Positions 1-64,000 of a DNA stretch of 64,000 nt are shown here, one piece after another. Location: NCBI GenBank assembly GCA_030544215.1, contig JARZZO010000008.1, positions 27,381,614 through 27,445,613 of the forward strand, in the 5' to 3' direction. Positions within the stretch are counted from its first letter, which is position 1. Every line of letters starts with the position of its first letter. The notes under the pieces were generated by a model. The model worked only from the letters and a program-made list of their open reading frames with translations. It ran no database searches and was not told the DNA's origin. This DNA is from Zantedeschia hybrid cultivar (lineage: Eukaryota; Streptophyta; Magnoliopsida; Alismatales; Araceae). The position numbers and the translations under genes are program-made.

Positions 1-71
1 ACTAATACTTTCAAAAAATTGTTATCAACTTATCATGCATAGGCTTTACAAATTACAATACTAATTGTTAG

Positions 72-1337
72 TTGGATCATTATGGAATTACAGCTGATTG
101 GTGGATGGATCATGGGAAGGCTCCAGGTTATGAAGATCTTGCTTATGTTGCTATCCGTGTATTGAGCCAAACCACCTCCTCTTCTGGCTGTGAGAGGAAC
201 TAGTCTACATTTAGCTTGATACACACCAAGCAAAGGAACCGATTAAGCTCAGCGAGATTAGAGCAATTGGTCTTTTGCCACTACAACATGCGCTTGAAAT
301 TAAAGAATCTTCAAAAAATTCAAGAGAACCAAAGAGAAGAAGAACGATGGAGAGATGAAGTTGCTGGAAGACCGGTGCAAGCAGAACAACAAGTTGAGGA
401 ACCAATCGATCTGGACGAGATATTTGAGGAGCAGAACCCATTGAATGCATGGGTGGATGCAAGGAATGTTTCGAGTCCATCAGAATTCGATCCAAACAAT
501 CGGTCATGGGCAGAAGGACAATTAGATGGTGTCCCCTTGTCCGTTGAGTTTCAACTTCCACCTCCTTCAAAACGGCAAAAGAAATCCACCCCACAAAGTT
601 CAGGTAAGGGTAAAGGCAAACTAATGGATGTTGATATTGCAGATTTAGAAACTGTACAAGAAGATGAGTCAGACGAGACACCAGAGCCGAGCGACAAGGT
701 CGTTTACCAAACTTCAGACGACTCTACTTCGGCAACGACTACCCCTGACGATGACGATGATGATCCACATGGAAGTCAAGGTGGATCCTTGCAACAACGG
801 TCATCTCGAGGACGTGGAGGATCAAGTCAACATGGTGAAGCTCCTCCAATGATTTTCACAGGAGAGCAAGAATTTACGCATGCTACGCAGGATGATGACC
901 ACTCCAGTAGGTTGGCTAAGGGCACATCAGCAACAAATAAAGGCAAAGGGAAACAACAACAAGAGCTCCTAAAGAGAACATCCTCTCAAGAGCATTCGTC
1001 TGATGCATCCTCTCAAGTTCCATTAGATGGTTATAGTCCTTATGGATATCCAGGTACATATTATCAACATCTACCACCCTATGATGCATCGAGTTACTTA
1101 GGAGGATATCCCACTTATCCTCCAACTTCAGATATTTCCTCTTATCAATCCTCAACCTCAGAAGGATCTTATCATGAGCCAAAGACACAAGGATGGATAC
1201 CGGTGACAATAATCTACCCATTCACAGATGAGTATAACCGATTTGTACAGGAATATGAACAATGTTACCAAGCTTATATGTCTTGGGCTGATTATGTGCA
1301 ACATTTGTATAGCACCTACAATGTAAGGCTAGAATAA
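72..1337 (+). pseudogene. hAT-family transposase, last exon, with internal nonsense codon
   Basis: Reading from an apparent acceptor (ACTAATTGTTAG) at 71 gives LDHYGITADWWMDHG, then a C-terminal hAT dimerisation domain: YEDLAYVAIRVLSQTTS, SSSGCERN, a TAG codon at 201-203 where Trp is expected (ERNWS), then STFSLIHTKQRNRL and LEQLVFCHYNMRLKLK. After the domain comes a 300-residue tail rich in Ser, Gln, Pro and Tyr, with an Asp run and YGYPGTYYQHLPPYD-like repeats, ending at TAA 1335-1337. Such tails occur in domesticated-looking plant hAT proteins. Upstream exons would lie left of the window. It is antisense to ATM, inside an ATM intron. The stop suggests a dead copy unless it is read through or is a sequence error. 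Confidence 0.75.
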
Positions 1338-1390
1338 ATGTATGTCTACTTGTTCTGTCACTTTGTGTGAGTGTTTTTTTTTTATTATCA

Positions 1391-3108
1391 TGTAATACTT
1401 AGGGGTAAGGTTTTATGTCCCCCCCATGTATTGTATTCAAGTTTTTTTCAAAGTTAATAAAAATTCAAGGGCTTACCCAAGGTCCTAGATAAGTTTTGGG
1501 TAAATATAATTTTTCCTGATTTTTTGAATTTTTTTCTTATTTTTTGGACTTGTTTTTCTATTTTTTCCCTATTTTCTTCTATTTTTTCCCCTTTTTATAA
1601 ATTGGATCGGCCAAACCGGTCCGGCTCGGTCCGGACCGGTTTGGGATCGGATCGGATCGACCGATCCACTCGGTCAGGATCGGACCGATCCGAGTCCGAC
1701 CCCCGAGTTGGCCTACCTTGGTTCTAATACTGCATGCATGAGATATATTTATAACCTTATTTCATGAGAACTTACCCTTTTATGCATGAATCCATGTTTA
1801 TCCATGGTATAGATCATTTGATGTGGATAGAGGCTATGTTTAGTACTATTTTGAATCAGAAATTCATCCTTGTTTAAGTTGTGATTCTATGGAATATTAG
1901 TGTTTTAAAACTGCCTTGCCAATCTTAATGGCATCATAGGGAGGTGACGCGATGTCATTTGCGTCTGACGCGATTAAGATCGCTATAGGACTGATTCATG
2001 GTTACTCTGTCTGCACAACATATTTAATTCGTTATTGATGCACCTTTGTTCTCAATACTGTCACAGAGCATACTGCATGCATGATTTAAGATGATTAAGT
2101 ATTATGGACAATGCCACCATAGGAGGTTAAGTGTCCAACCCACAAAAGCATCTTTGTGGGAGAAGACTAAGAATAAGATATGAAAGGGCTCGAGGCAACG
2201 AGTCAAAATTCTAGAAATGTGCTTGCTTACGAATACACCGACCCTAGGTGGGATATATCGATCCCCAACTGTGCAGCTGAAGATCTAATGGGTTTTACCT
2301 TACCACTAGGTGATGATGATGAATAAGATGAACTATGACTCCTTATAATGTGGTTGGATGCATGTCCTATGTAAAGGGGGAAATATGATGCATGTTTATG
2401 AATGATGATTTTGAAGATGTGCTGTAAGATATAAAGCATGTTAATGATTCATGAATATATGTTCACAAATCCATGTTATGCATGATGAATCTTGTAAAGT
2501 AGATCGATATAAAAGATTAGATGCACTTAGTCTTAACTTAGATGTTTAATAAGCATATTAGGATTTAAGAATAACTTACATATATGTTATGGTTGCAGCA
2601 TGTTTAGATGTTCAATTATTCCCTTTTTTTAGATATAGTTATGCAAAACTACGAATTGTTGATTTTTTGAGCTTGTTGAGTTCTATGTAACTCACCCTTG
2701 CATGCTGACTTGTTTTTAGTTGAGGCCGGTGAGACAGAAGAAGTTGTTTCAGAAGCTTGGGCCTTGAAGTTGAAGCTAGATTTCTAGAAGTAGGTTTTTA
2801 TTTCATGTTTCAGTAGCAAGTGATGTAATAGGGTTTATTTCCTGCACATGAGATGTACTTTTACTTGCATTAATATTTAGTGATCCTGGATATGGAGACC
2901 TTGTATTTTGTTTCAGCAGTTTATTAATGGATTTTCTTGTGGCAATGATAGTTGTTTTCATGGTGTTTATGGTCTTGTTCTTATATACCATTTATCTATG
3001 GTTCATAAGAGGATGTTTGAGTTGTTCCCACTGTGCCACACCCGCACCGTCGGTTCATTGTAAGCGGGCATGACCGAACCGGGTCGACGGAGGCGGAAGC
3101 GTTACAGG
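1391..3108 (+). mobile_element. AT-rich solo-LTR-like sequence (Ty3 type)
   Basis: A stretch without ORFs that starts TGTAATACTTAGG and ends AGCGTTACA (TG...CA with TGTAA/TTACA inverted ends). Its right end is GC-rich (ACCGTCGGTTCATTG, CGGGTCGACGGAGG), as in plant Ty3 LTR tails. Composition resembles the better-supported solo LTR at 51825-54210. I found no convincing target duplication. The GC word array at 1478-1720 lies inside it. Confidence 0.35.
1478..1720. mobile_element. GC word-array element (CCGGTCC/GGATCGG), boundaries uncertain
   Basis: A T-rich run (ATTTTTT words, 1500-1600) followed by dense CCGGT, ACCGG, GGATCGG and CGATCCGA words at 1610-1705, ending CTACCTTG. Revcomp of that end is CAAGGTAG, and a CAAGGTCC occurs at 1478. 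The layout matches the hAT-type elements at 9995-10690 and 24105-24748, but the 8-bp flanks do not match here, so the edges are provisional. Confidence 0.4.
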
Positions 3109-3477
3109 AATAATAATGAAATGGCATACAATATCTTATCTGTTATTTGTACACTATTGGCAAGTTATGTAATATTTGTAGTTATTTTATTGACTTTTTA
3201 TTAATCTCTTAATTTATTTAAGCATTTTTTATGTGGATGAAACCACTTGTAGAAAAAGATATACAGTTAAGTGGGAAAACAACAAAATCCCCCCTATACA
3301 AAACACCAAAAAGGTGCACCCCAATCAGCTCTCCTCCAACCGACAAAATAAGGAGTTGTTACAAGAATTCAACCCACAACCAACTTTAGCCACCCTTTAA
3401 CCTTATCACAAACAAAAGAGAAAACCCTATGCAAGATACTGGCTTCCCGCCTAACAATCCTACTATTTCGCTCCATC
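3109..3477. other. Intron sequence, no gene recognised
   Basis: AT-rich sequence followed at 3283-3420 by a stretch that looks like the antisense 3' tail of a LINE or SINE. No ORF of note and no terminal repeats were seen. Confidence 0.3.
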
Positions 3478-3631
3478 CTACCGGCAGGACCGGACTGGAA
3501 CTGGCTGTTCCCGATCCAGTTTGAACCGGCTGGTTTTGGCCGGTTCTGTTACTTCTGTATGGTTCTGTCTGGTTTTGAACCGGAACTGGCCCTGACTGGT
3601 TCCAGTTCTGGTCCCGGCTCCGCAAACCTTG
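3478..3631. mobile_element. CCGGTT word-array mini-element
   Basis: About 150 bp packed with ACCGG, CCGGTT, AACCGG and their variants, ending GCAAACCTTG (revcomp CAAGGTTTGC, the terminus type of the other hAT elements here). The flanks GCTCCATC (3470-3477) and GCTCCTTC (3632-3639) match at 7 of 8 positions, a possible decayed 8-bp target duplication. Confidence 0.45.
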
Positions 3632-4411
3632 GCTCCTTCTCATCCAGACACCCACCCATCTCCCCCGCTCAGTTATACTCTCACAGGCTCCCAGCCGCTT
3701 CCACTGTTACCGAGCCCAGAACCCGAAAGGCGGACTTTCGGCCCCTGAGGATCTCCAAAGTTGGTAATATTTGGATCCTGCTTATTAATGGATAAGGGAT
3801 TGACCAAAGGAAACACTAGCTAGTCTTTGCCTGGGTACCCATATGACCCGAATCCCCCTCCTTCTCACTTCTCTTTCTCCGCATCTTTGAATCTTTCACT
3901 TTTGTTTCTCTTTACTTTTTCCACCTTTTTTAGATTGAATAATCAGACTGATGAAAAGATCCATTCCATATCCAGACATAATTTCCAATGTTTTAGACCA
4001 TGAAAAAACGATATACATTAGTTATGTATAGTTGGATACCAAATGGCCACCACACATGGAAGGACAAAACAGGAAAAATATACAATTACATTAAGGAAAC
4101 AAAGTAAATACAAATTTACATATCAGCATTTAATGAACCAATGGTACCATTGAAACCACTATTTCCTTTTATAAAATCTACTAGTAAGAATGAGCAATCA
4201 CAAGATTCTTTTCCAACAGATTTATGGAACATTAAGCTGAAAGGATATGATGAATAAGCCTCCAAAAGATATAATACTAAATAAAAAGCACACAAGATAA
4301 ACAGATTTCCATAAGAACATAGAAAAGTATATAAGCCATGATTCACATGAGAACCTTCTGTAGACCACAAAAGTTCCACATTCAATACAATAGACTGTTA
4401 GTGTTACTCAC

Positions 4412-58714
<54,303 letters not shown>

Positions 58715-59166
58715 CTATCCAAATATCATTGACAGAAAGCAAAATAAGAAGAAAATCAGACAGCTTAAAATATTCAGCAACATGGTGCAAACATAACTTC
58801 CTAACCAAATGATAAGCAAAGGAACCTATGATTCCATCATCATATAGAAAAGGCACTTAATGTGCATGCATCTATTATATTACTATATCAGTGAGCAGCT
58901 GTCTATCATATTACTGTCTTAACAAAATACACATACTCTTGAAGATCAAAACAGCATTGGTTTGCATGAGTCTATTATACTGAAGGTAGACACAGGAATT
59001 TCTCTCTCCCTTACTTCCTCCCTCTCTCTCACTCACTGTCTGTCTGACTGACTGATAAATTATAGTGTTGAACATTGACGCAGCAATACTGGAATAGCAC
59101 CTGATAAGCGAAAATGATGGTGAAAGTGTACTGCAGAAAGGATATTGACATTGCTGGCCAAAGAAG
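58715..59166. other. Start of the next ATM intron upstream, nothing recognised
   Basis: Pyrimidine-rich acceptor region of exon a, then AT-rich sequence with CTCTCTC and CTGACTGACTGA runs. No further ATM exon was found up to the right edge. Confidence 0.45.
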
Positions 59167-59574
59167 ATGAAGCCGATCCCCAGAGCCAAAAAGACACAGA
59201 AGTTCTGTGCCTTCCACAATGAGTATGGCAACTTTACGTCAAAGTGCCATGACCTCCAGAGGGAGATAGAGGCCCTCATCCAGCGCGGATACCTAAAGAA
59301 GTACGTTGCCGACAAAGGAGGGCAAGAGCACGGCCAAGAAGTGCGACGATGCGAGGATCGATCCCCACATTCAGGCAACCACGATCGCCCCGCACAACTC
59401 GAGCGGGTCATCCATGTGATCTATGGAGGGACGTCAAGCGGCGGAGACAGTAACAAGAGAAGGTGGAGCTACACAGCCAAAACCCAGAGGGTCGCCTGGG
59501 AAGTTGCCGCCATCGACCACCCTCTGCTTACAAAAGAGCTGATTACCTTCACCGACAAATTTACGACTCTCTAG
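59167..59574 (+). pseudogene. Ty3 gag-like fragment (Tat/Retand-type)
   Basis: Open for 135 codons. KFCAFHNEYGNFTSKCHDLQ and EIEALIQRGYLKKYV match the CX2H...-type gag end of Tat-lineage Ty3 elements (FHRDHGHDTEEC, IEALI..GYL..FV),followed by VIHVIYGGTSSGGDSNKRR, which corresponds to their I..I.GG...GG.S...R box. Only this part of the element is present. Confidence 0.75.
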
Positions 59575-59659
59575 GCAATTGATTCACTAACCCTCTGGTG
59601 AAACATCTGAAAAGAAATAGAATACTAAATGTTAAGTCAAACTACCCTCAAAGAAAGAT

Positions 59660-62600
59660 GATCACTGTGATAGTGGGCTGCAAGAAATGGCATCCGATGG
59701 ACCTGATAACAGCATAGGGATGGGAGCTATTGTTCCTTTCAGTATCTCTCCCAATCCATTAACTGCAATACATCCTCTGTCAGAGGAAGATTGGTCTGAG
59801 GAAATCTTGAACTTTGGCAAAAGGATTGGTGTCGCCTTTCAAGGAAGAGAGGAAATGGTCAGAAAATTTCTTAAAAAGTTGAGGAATGATGCACTCCAGA
59901 CTTACTGCCAAGAGAAAATGGCAGGGAGGAGGGGTTAAGATTGGGAAGAGAGAGATTGGCTATTTACAGTGCAACGAAGTGTATGATACCTTAAGGAAGA
60001 AGAAAGGTAAAAAGGGTCGTGAAGGATCCAATGTCCCAATGAAGCTGATTTCATGGAATATTAGAGTCCTCAACAGTGATCTCAAGGTAAGAGCTGTGAG
60101 AGAGCTAGTAGTTTCTCTGCAATTGGATTGTGTCTGCTTGCAAGAAACCAAGATTAATAGGCTGGAGGATCAAGTGTTAAAAAGGTTGGGTGGTTCTTTA
60201 CTGATCAACTATGGTATTCTTTCTGCTGATGGTTTAAAAGGAGGGCAGCTGATCCTGTGGAATGAGAAGAAATTCAGAGGTACAGTATGTGGTGTGGGTA
60301 ATTTTACTATCTCAGTTTGTTTTTTAAACAATAGAAAGGTGGGTCATTACCTCTGTGTATGGACCTCACAATGATTTTCAGAGGGAATGATTCTTCCAAG
60401 AGTTGTATAGGCTGTATGGTATGTTTTCTGGAGCTTGGTCTATTGTTGGTGACTTCAATTGTGTGAGATACCCATGGGAAAGATCTAAAATTCAGAGATG
60501 GAAAAGAGAAATGGAGGGTTTGAGTGAATGGATTAGATACAGTGGTTTGATTGACCTGGAAATTCCTAATCGAAGGTTTACCTAGTCAAATTTGCAAACA
60601 AACAACATTCCATCTAGAATTGATAGAATTATCATCTCTACATAATGGCTTGAAAAGTTTCAAATTGAGCAGAACAGTGTCCGATCATATTCCCTTACAG
60701 CTGATGACTAACATGAAAGAGAAGAAGATTAGACTATTCAGATATGAGCTTTTGTGGCATAGGGAAGAAGGGTTTAAAGAATTGGTGCATCATTATTGGA
60801 ATGAGATACCCTCTAAAGGGTATGCTTCTTATTCTTTTTTGTTGAAGCTTAAAAAGATTAGAATCTGCATCAAACAATGGCTTAAAGATAGAAGTAGCAG
60901 TAAAAGAGAAGGGAGACAGCAAATTCTCAAGAATATTGATTTACTTGAAGAGAAAAATGATCAGAATTGTTTGTCATTGTCAGAGGAAAAGAAGTTGCAG
61001 GAGCTCAAGAAAGCTTATAATGAGGATTTGCTCAAGGAGGAAATAAAGTGAAAACAGAGAGCCAAGAAGTACTGGTTGAAAGAGGGAAATAAAAATTCTG
61101 CTTTCTTCCATGCAGTGGCTAGTCACAAAAAGAGAGCCTTGAGAATAGAGCATATTAAAGTTGATGATGAAATGATAGATGAGAAGAAAGTAATTCATGA
61201 CAGATTTATAAGCTTTTATGAACATTTGTTTAAAGAAGAATTTGTGGACAGGCCATATCTTGAAGAAGGAATACTTCCAAAATTTGAGGAGAATGAAGCC
61301 GATACACTTTGCAGGCCATTTCAGGGGGAAGAAGTAAAGGAGGCAATCTTTAGTATGAGCCCTAATAAATCTCCTGGACCCGATGGCTTTTCCAAAGGGT
61401 TTTATCAGTTTTTTTGAGACCTAATAAAAAGAAGGATCTGATGGCTGTGACGGATGAATTCCAAAATAGACCAAGTTGTGTGAAATGTTTTAATTCAACA
61501 CACCATGTGCTGATTCCGAAAATAGAGGGTGCTGATAGAATGGCAGATTTAAGGCCCATTAGTTTGTTAAATGGGTGTTATAAAATCATCACCAAAGTCT
61601 TGGCAAATAGACTCAAGAAGATCCTTGTTCAGCTTGTTGGGAAGGAGCAGTCGGCTTTCATGGAGGGGAGGTTTATTCTGGATAACTACATGACAGCATA
61701 TGAGGCCATTCATTATCAGAAAAACGGGAAGAAGAAAGGGGTGCTTTTGAAACTGGATTTTGAGAAAGCTTATGATAGAATGAATTGGTTGTGTGTAGAG
61801 AATACTCTTCGACTTAAGGGGTTCCCACATAAATGGATTGATTGGGTTATGGCATGTATCACTTCCTCTTGATTCTCCATTCTTGTCAACAGGGAGCCTT
61901 GTGGGTTCTTTGCAAGTTCAAGAGGGTTGAGGCAGGGGGATCCAATTTCCCCATTGCTTTTTTTGTTAGTTGGACAGATGCTTAGTTCATTGTGGGACAG
62001 AGCAGCTAATTCGGGTTTGTAGAAGGTTTTGTCATTGGCAGAAACAAGATTCACTTAACTCATTTGCAGTTTGCTGACGACACTGATTTTTTCAGCTGAT
62101 AAGGAGGAAAGCCTTTCCAATATCAAGAAGTTGCTTATTTTAGTGGAAGCAATCACCAGCCTGAGGATTAATCTGAAAGAAAAAAAAAAAACAGCAATAT
62201 TAGGCATAAATTTGTCTCCTCTTTCAGTGGAAATATTACAGATAATTTGGGATGTTCTTGGTCTAACTTTCACATCAAATATTTAGGTCTTCCTTTGATA
62301 GATGGTGCTTTAAAAATTAATAATTGGGATGTGATTGTCAAGAAGTTTGAATCAACATTGGAGGGATAGCAAGGGAAGTTACTTTCAGCAGGAGGAAGAT
62401 GGATACTTTCTAAGACAGCTCTCTCAGCTCTAGCCACATACTTTATGTCTATTTTCAAATCCCCGAAGTTGGTCTTGAAAAAAAATGAAGCTGCTAGAAG
62501 TTCCTTCTTTTGGTCGGGAGGGAAAAGAGAGAAGAAAGGCCTACATTTGATAAAATAGGAGAATGTATGTAGGAGTAGGGATAAAGGAGGGGTTGGGCTT

Positions 62601-63144
62601 ACGAAACTGGAAACTTTCAACAAGGCTTTGGTAGCTAAATGGCTCTGGAGGTTAGGAGAAGAACCTGAGGCTTTGTGGGCTGTGATAGTCAGAGACAAAT
62701 ACTTCTTTCATACCAACATTTGGAACTCAGAGCCATCCTCTTCTTACAATCTGTCCCCTATGTGGAGATAGATTGTTAGCATGGCAGGCTTTCTATCCAT
62801 TTCTACTTTCCTTAAATTGGGAAATGGAGAAATCATTAGATTCTGGATGAACAAGTGGTGTTCTGAGTTAACATTGGCTGAGCAATTTGTTAATTTATTT
62901 CCAATCATTTTCAATTTAGAAGCAACTGTAGCTCTGGTTTTGAATCCTTTTAAGGAAGGACAGTGGAATTTGATATTGAGAAGACAACCTACAGATGTGG
63001 AATTTGAAGAACTGACACAACTGTTACATTTCATTAATCAGATTCAGTTATCAGACTGTCAGGTGGACAGAAGAAGATGGATATGGAATAATGATGGAAT
63101 ATTCTCTGTCAATTCCCTTGTGGGAGTATTAGATGATGGGGGGT
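59660..63144 (+). pseudogene. L1 LINE ORF2, nearly complete but broken
   Basis: Leader IGVAFQGREEMVRKFLKKLR; endonuclease VPMKLISWNIRVLNSD, LDCVCLQETKIN, GGQLILWNEK, IVGDFNCVRYP; RT SMSPNKSPGPDGFSKGFYQF, LRPISLLNGCYKIITKVLA, QSAFMEGRFILDNYMTAYEA, LLKLDFEKAYDRMNW, LQFADDTDFFS (intact ADD). Then ALSALATYFMSIFKSP, GNGEIIRFWMNKWC. Broken by stops and frame changes, for example at 60590, 61050 and 61415. It ends where an LTR-like sequence begins, before the zinc-binding part. Antisense to ATM. Confidence 0.88.
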
Positions 63145-64000
63145 TGTTTGCGTTCGGGATTTATCACCCGGGACCTGACCTAGACGTCTCTCCTATCGGA
63201 TTATTTAGAAAATCCATATCATTTTTGTTTATCTAGAGAAATATAAGTCGGTTTTATATTTTATTAGATTATGAGAGCTTGGGATTAGCCCTCAGGAAAT
63301 CCAGGACTTCGAATCAGGCGAAGATTCGAGTATATGACCTCTCTCCACTGACCTCGGTCAGTGTTAATTACGTTGAGCAACTGCTCGACAACCCTTGATT
63401 AACCGTCTGTATGATACCCTTATAACATGCAACACTACTACTATAGGCAGCACATGCATATGAATATGAAGATATATTTTAGGTTAAGCCCTTGGCCTCA
63501 CCCAGGTTTGAGATAAGTTTTATACGGTTTTGGATTGATTCCAAGGTATTTGGATTGATTCCAAGTTATCTGGATTAATTCCAAGTATTTTAAACCCATA
63601 AGGGTATTTTGGTAATTATACAATTTATGAATTATAAGGGTATTATGGTTATATTAGTGTATGAAAATAAGTTTTAATGGTTTCAAAACCTTATGAGATT
63701 TATGAAGTTATTTTTAAGTGTATAAGGGTATTTTGGTAATTTTACCTTGAATCGGGTTTATTAGACTTAAGAGTCTATTTTTTTATGATTTTTTTATTAT
63801 ATGGAGGGTATTCTGGTCACAAAATAGATTCTGATATTTTTAAGTATTTTATATGATTTTTACAAATTTTTATTATGAGTAAGGGTATTTTCATAATTTT
63901 ATTAAGCTCTAAAGGCATTTTAATTATTTCAGTAATTTTATATGTTTTCAGATTTGGTTCTCTGTTTTTTACTGATTTTTATTGATTTTTTTATTAATTT
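63145..64000. mobile_element. LTR-like sequence running off the right edge
   Basis: Interrupts the L1 after WIWNNDGIFSVNSLV. 63260-63430 (GGATTAGCCCTCAGGAAATCC, GACTTCGAATCAGGC, ACTGACCTCGGTCAGTG, CTTGATTAACCGT) matches 39620-39760 of the solo LTR at 39560. Beyond 63590 it is AT-rich with TAAGGGTATTTTGGTAATT recurring at about 63600, 63725 and in variants. The left boundary TGTTTGCG is provisional. Confidence 0.6.

Noticed and set aside
211..681. 156-codon minus-strand open frame
   Set aside because: Shadow of the hAT transposase exon on the other strand.
58715..58856. Open frame DDGIIGSFAYHLVRKLCLHH continuing into exon a
   Set aside because: It runs in another frame than exon a, and a good acceptor with pyrimidine tract lies at 58715; treated as intron, though an upstream exon cannot be fully excluded.

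Overview
The window is nuclear DNA of a flowering plant. The evidence is a plant-type intron/exon gene with GT-AG introns, an Au-type SINE, a TRIM element with an initiator-Met-tRNA primer site, chromovirus-like Ty3 sequences, plant L1 and RTE LINEs, (TTTAGGG) repeats and a plant 5S rRNA-like sequence. The exact lineage cannot be read from the window. The intron sizes and the repeat load point to a large genome.

The only host gene recognised is on the minus strand and spans almost everything. It is the DNA-damage checkpoint kinase gene ATM. I could place 21 consecutive coding exons, from 58714 down to 4412. Together they give 2313 nt, or 771 codons, with every splice phase matching and no stop codon. 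They cover part of the long HEAT-repeat (alpha-solenoid) region ahead of the FAT and kinase domains. The N-terminus lies beyond the right edge and the FAT, kinase and FATC domains beyond the left edge. Exons are clustered (22.9-16.9 kb, 14.0-11.2 kb) and separated by repeat-filled introns of 18.6 kb, 10.2 kb and 6.7 kb.

Layout from left to right. 0-4.4 kb: downstream ATM intron holding the last exon of a broken hAT transposase gene, an LTR-like AT-rich stretch and GC-rich word arrays. 4.5-11.2 kb: intron with a 5S rRNA-like copy, hAT-type non-autonomous elements and an internal telomere-like array. 11-23 kb: the exon-dense part of ATM. 23-27 kb: intron with a 644-bp hAT element and a 5'-truncated L1 with target-site duplication. 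29.6-48.2 kb: the giant intron, containing an RTE scrap, L1 pieces, a circularly permuted Ty3 element carrying a hAT mini-element in gag, and an L1 split by a solo LTR that itself contains an Au SINE and a non-autonomous LTR element. 48.3-58.5 kb: intron with a minus-strand L1 split by a hAT element, a solo LTR and a TRIM, followed by a TAGGG-type hAT element. 58.5-64 kb: two ATM exons, a Ty3 gag scrap, another L1, and an LTR running off the edge.

The most unusual content is a set of short non-autonomous elements with hAT hallmarks: 8-bp target duplications and termini such as CAAGG, CATGG, CAGGG or TAGGG. Their bodies are packed with repeats of one short, often palindromic word per element (ATCGGCC, TACCGG, CCGGTT, GACTCG, GAGATCTC, TTTCCG). 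One copy contains about 250 bp of plant telomere-like repeat. My inference is that these are overgrown subterminal transposase-binding arrays.
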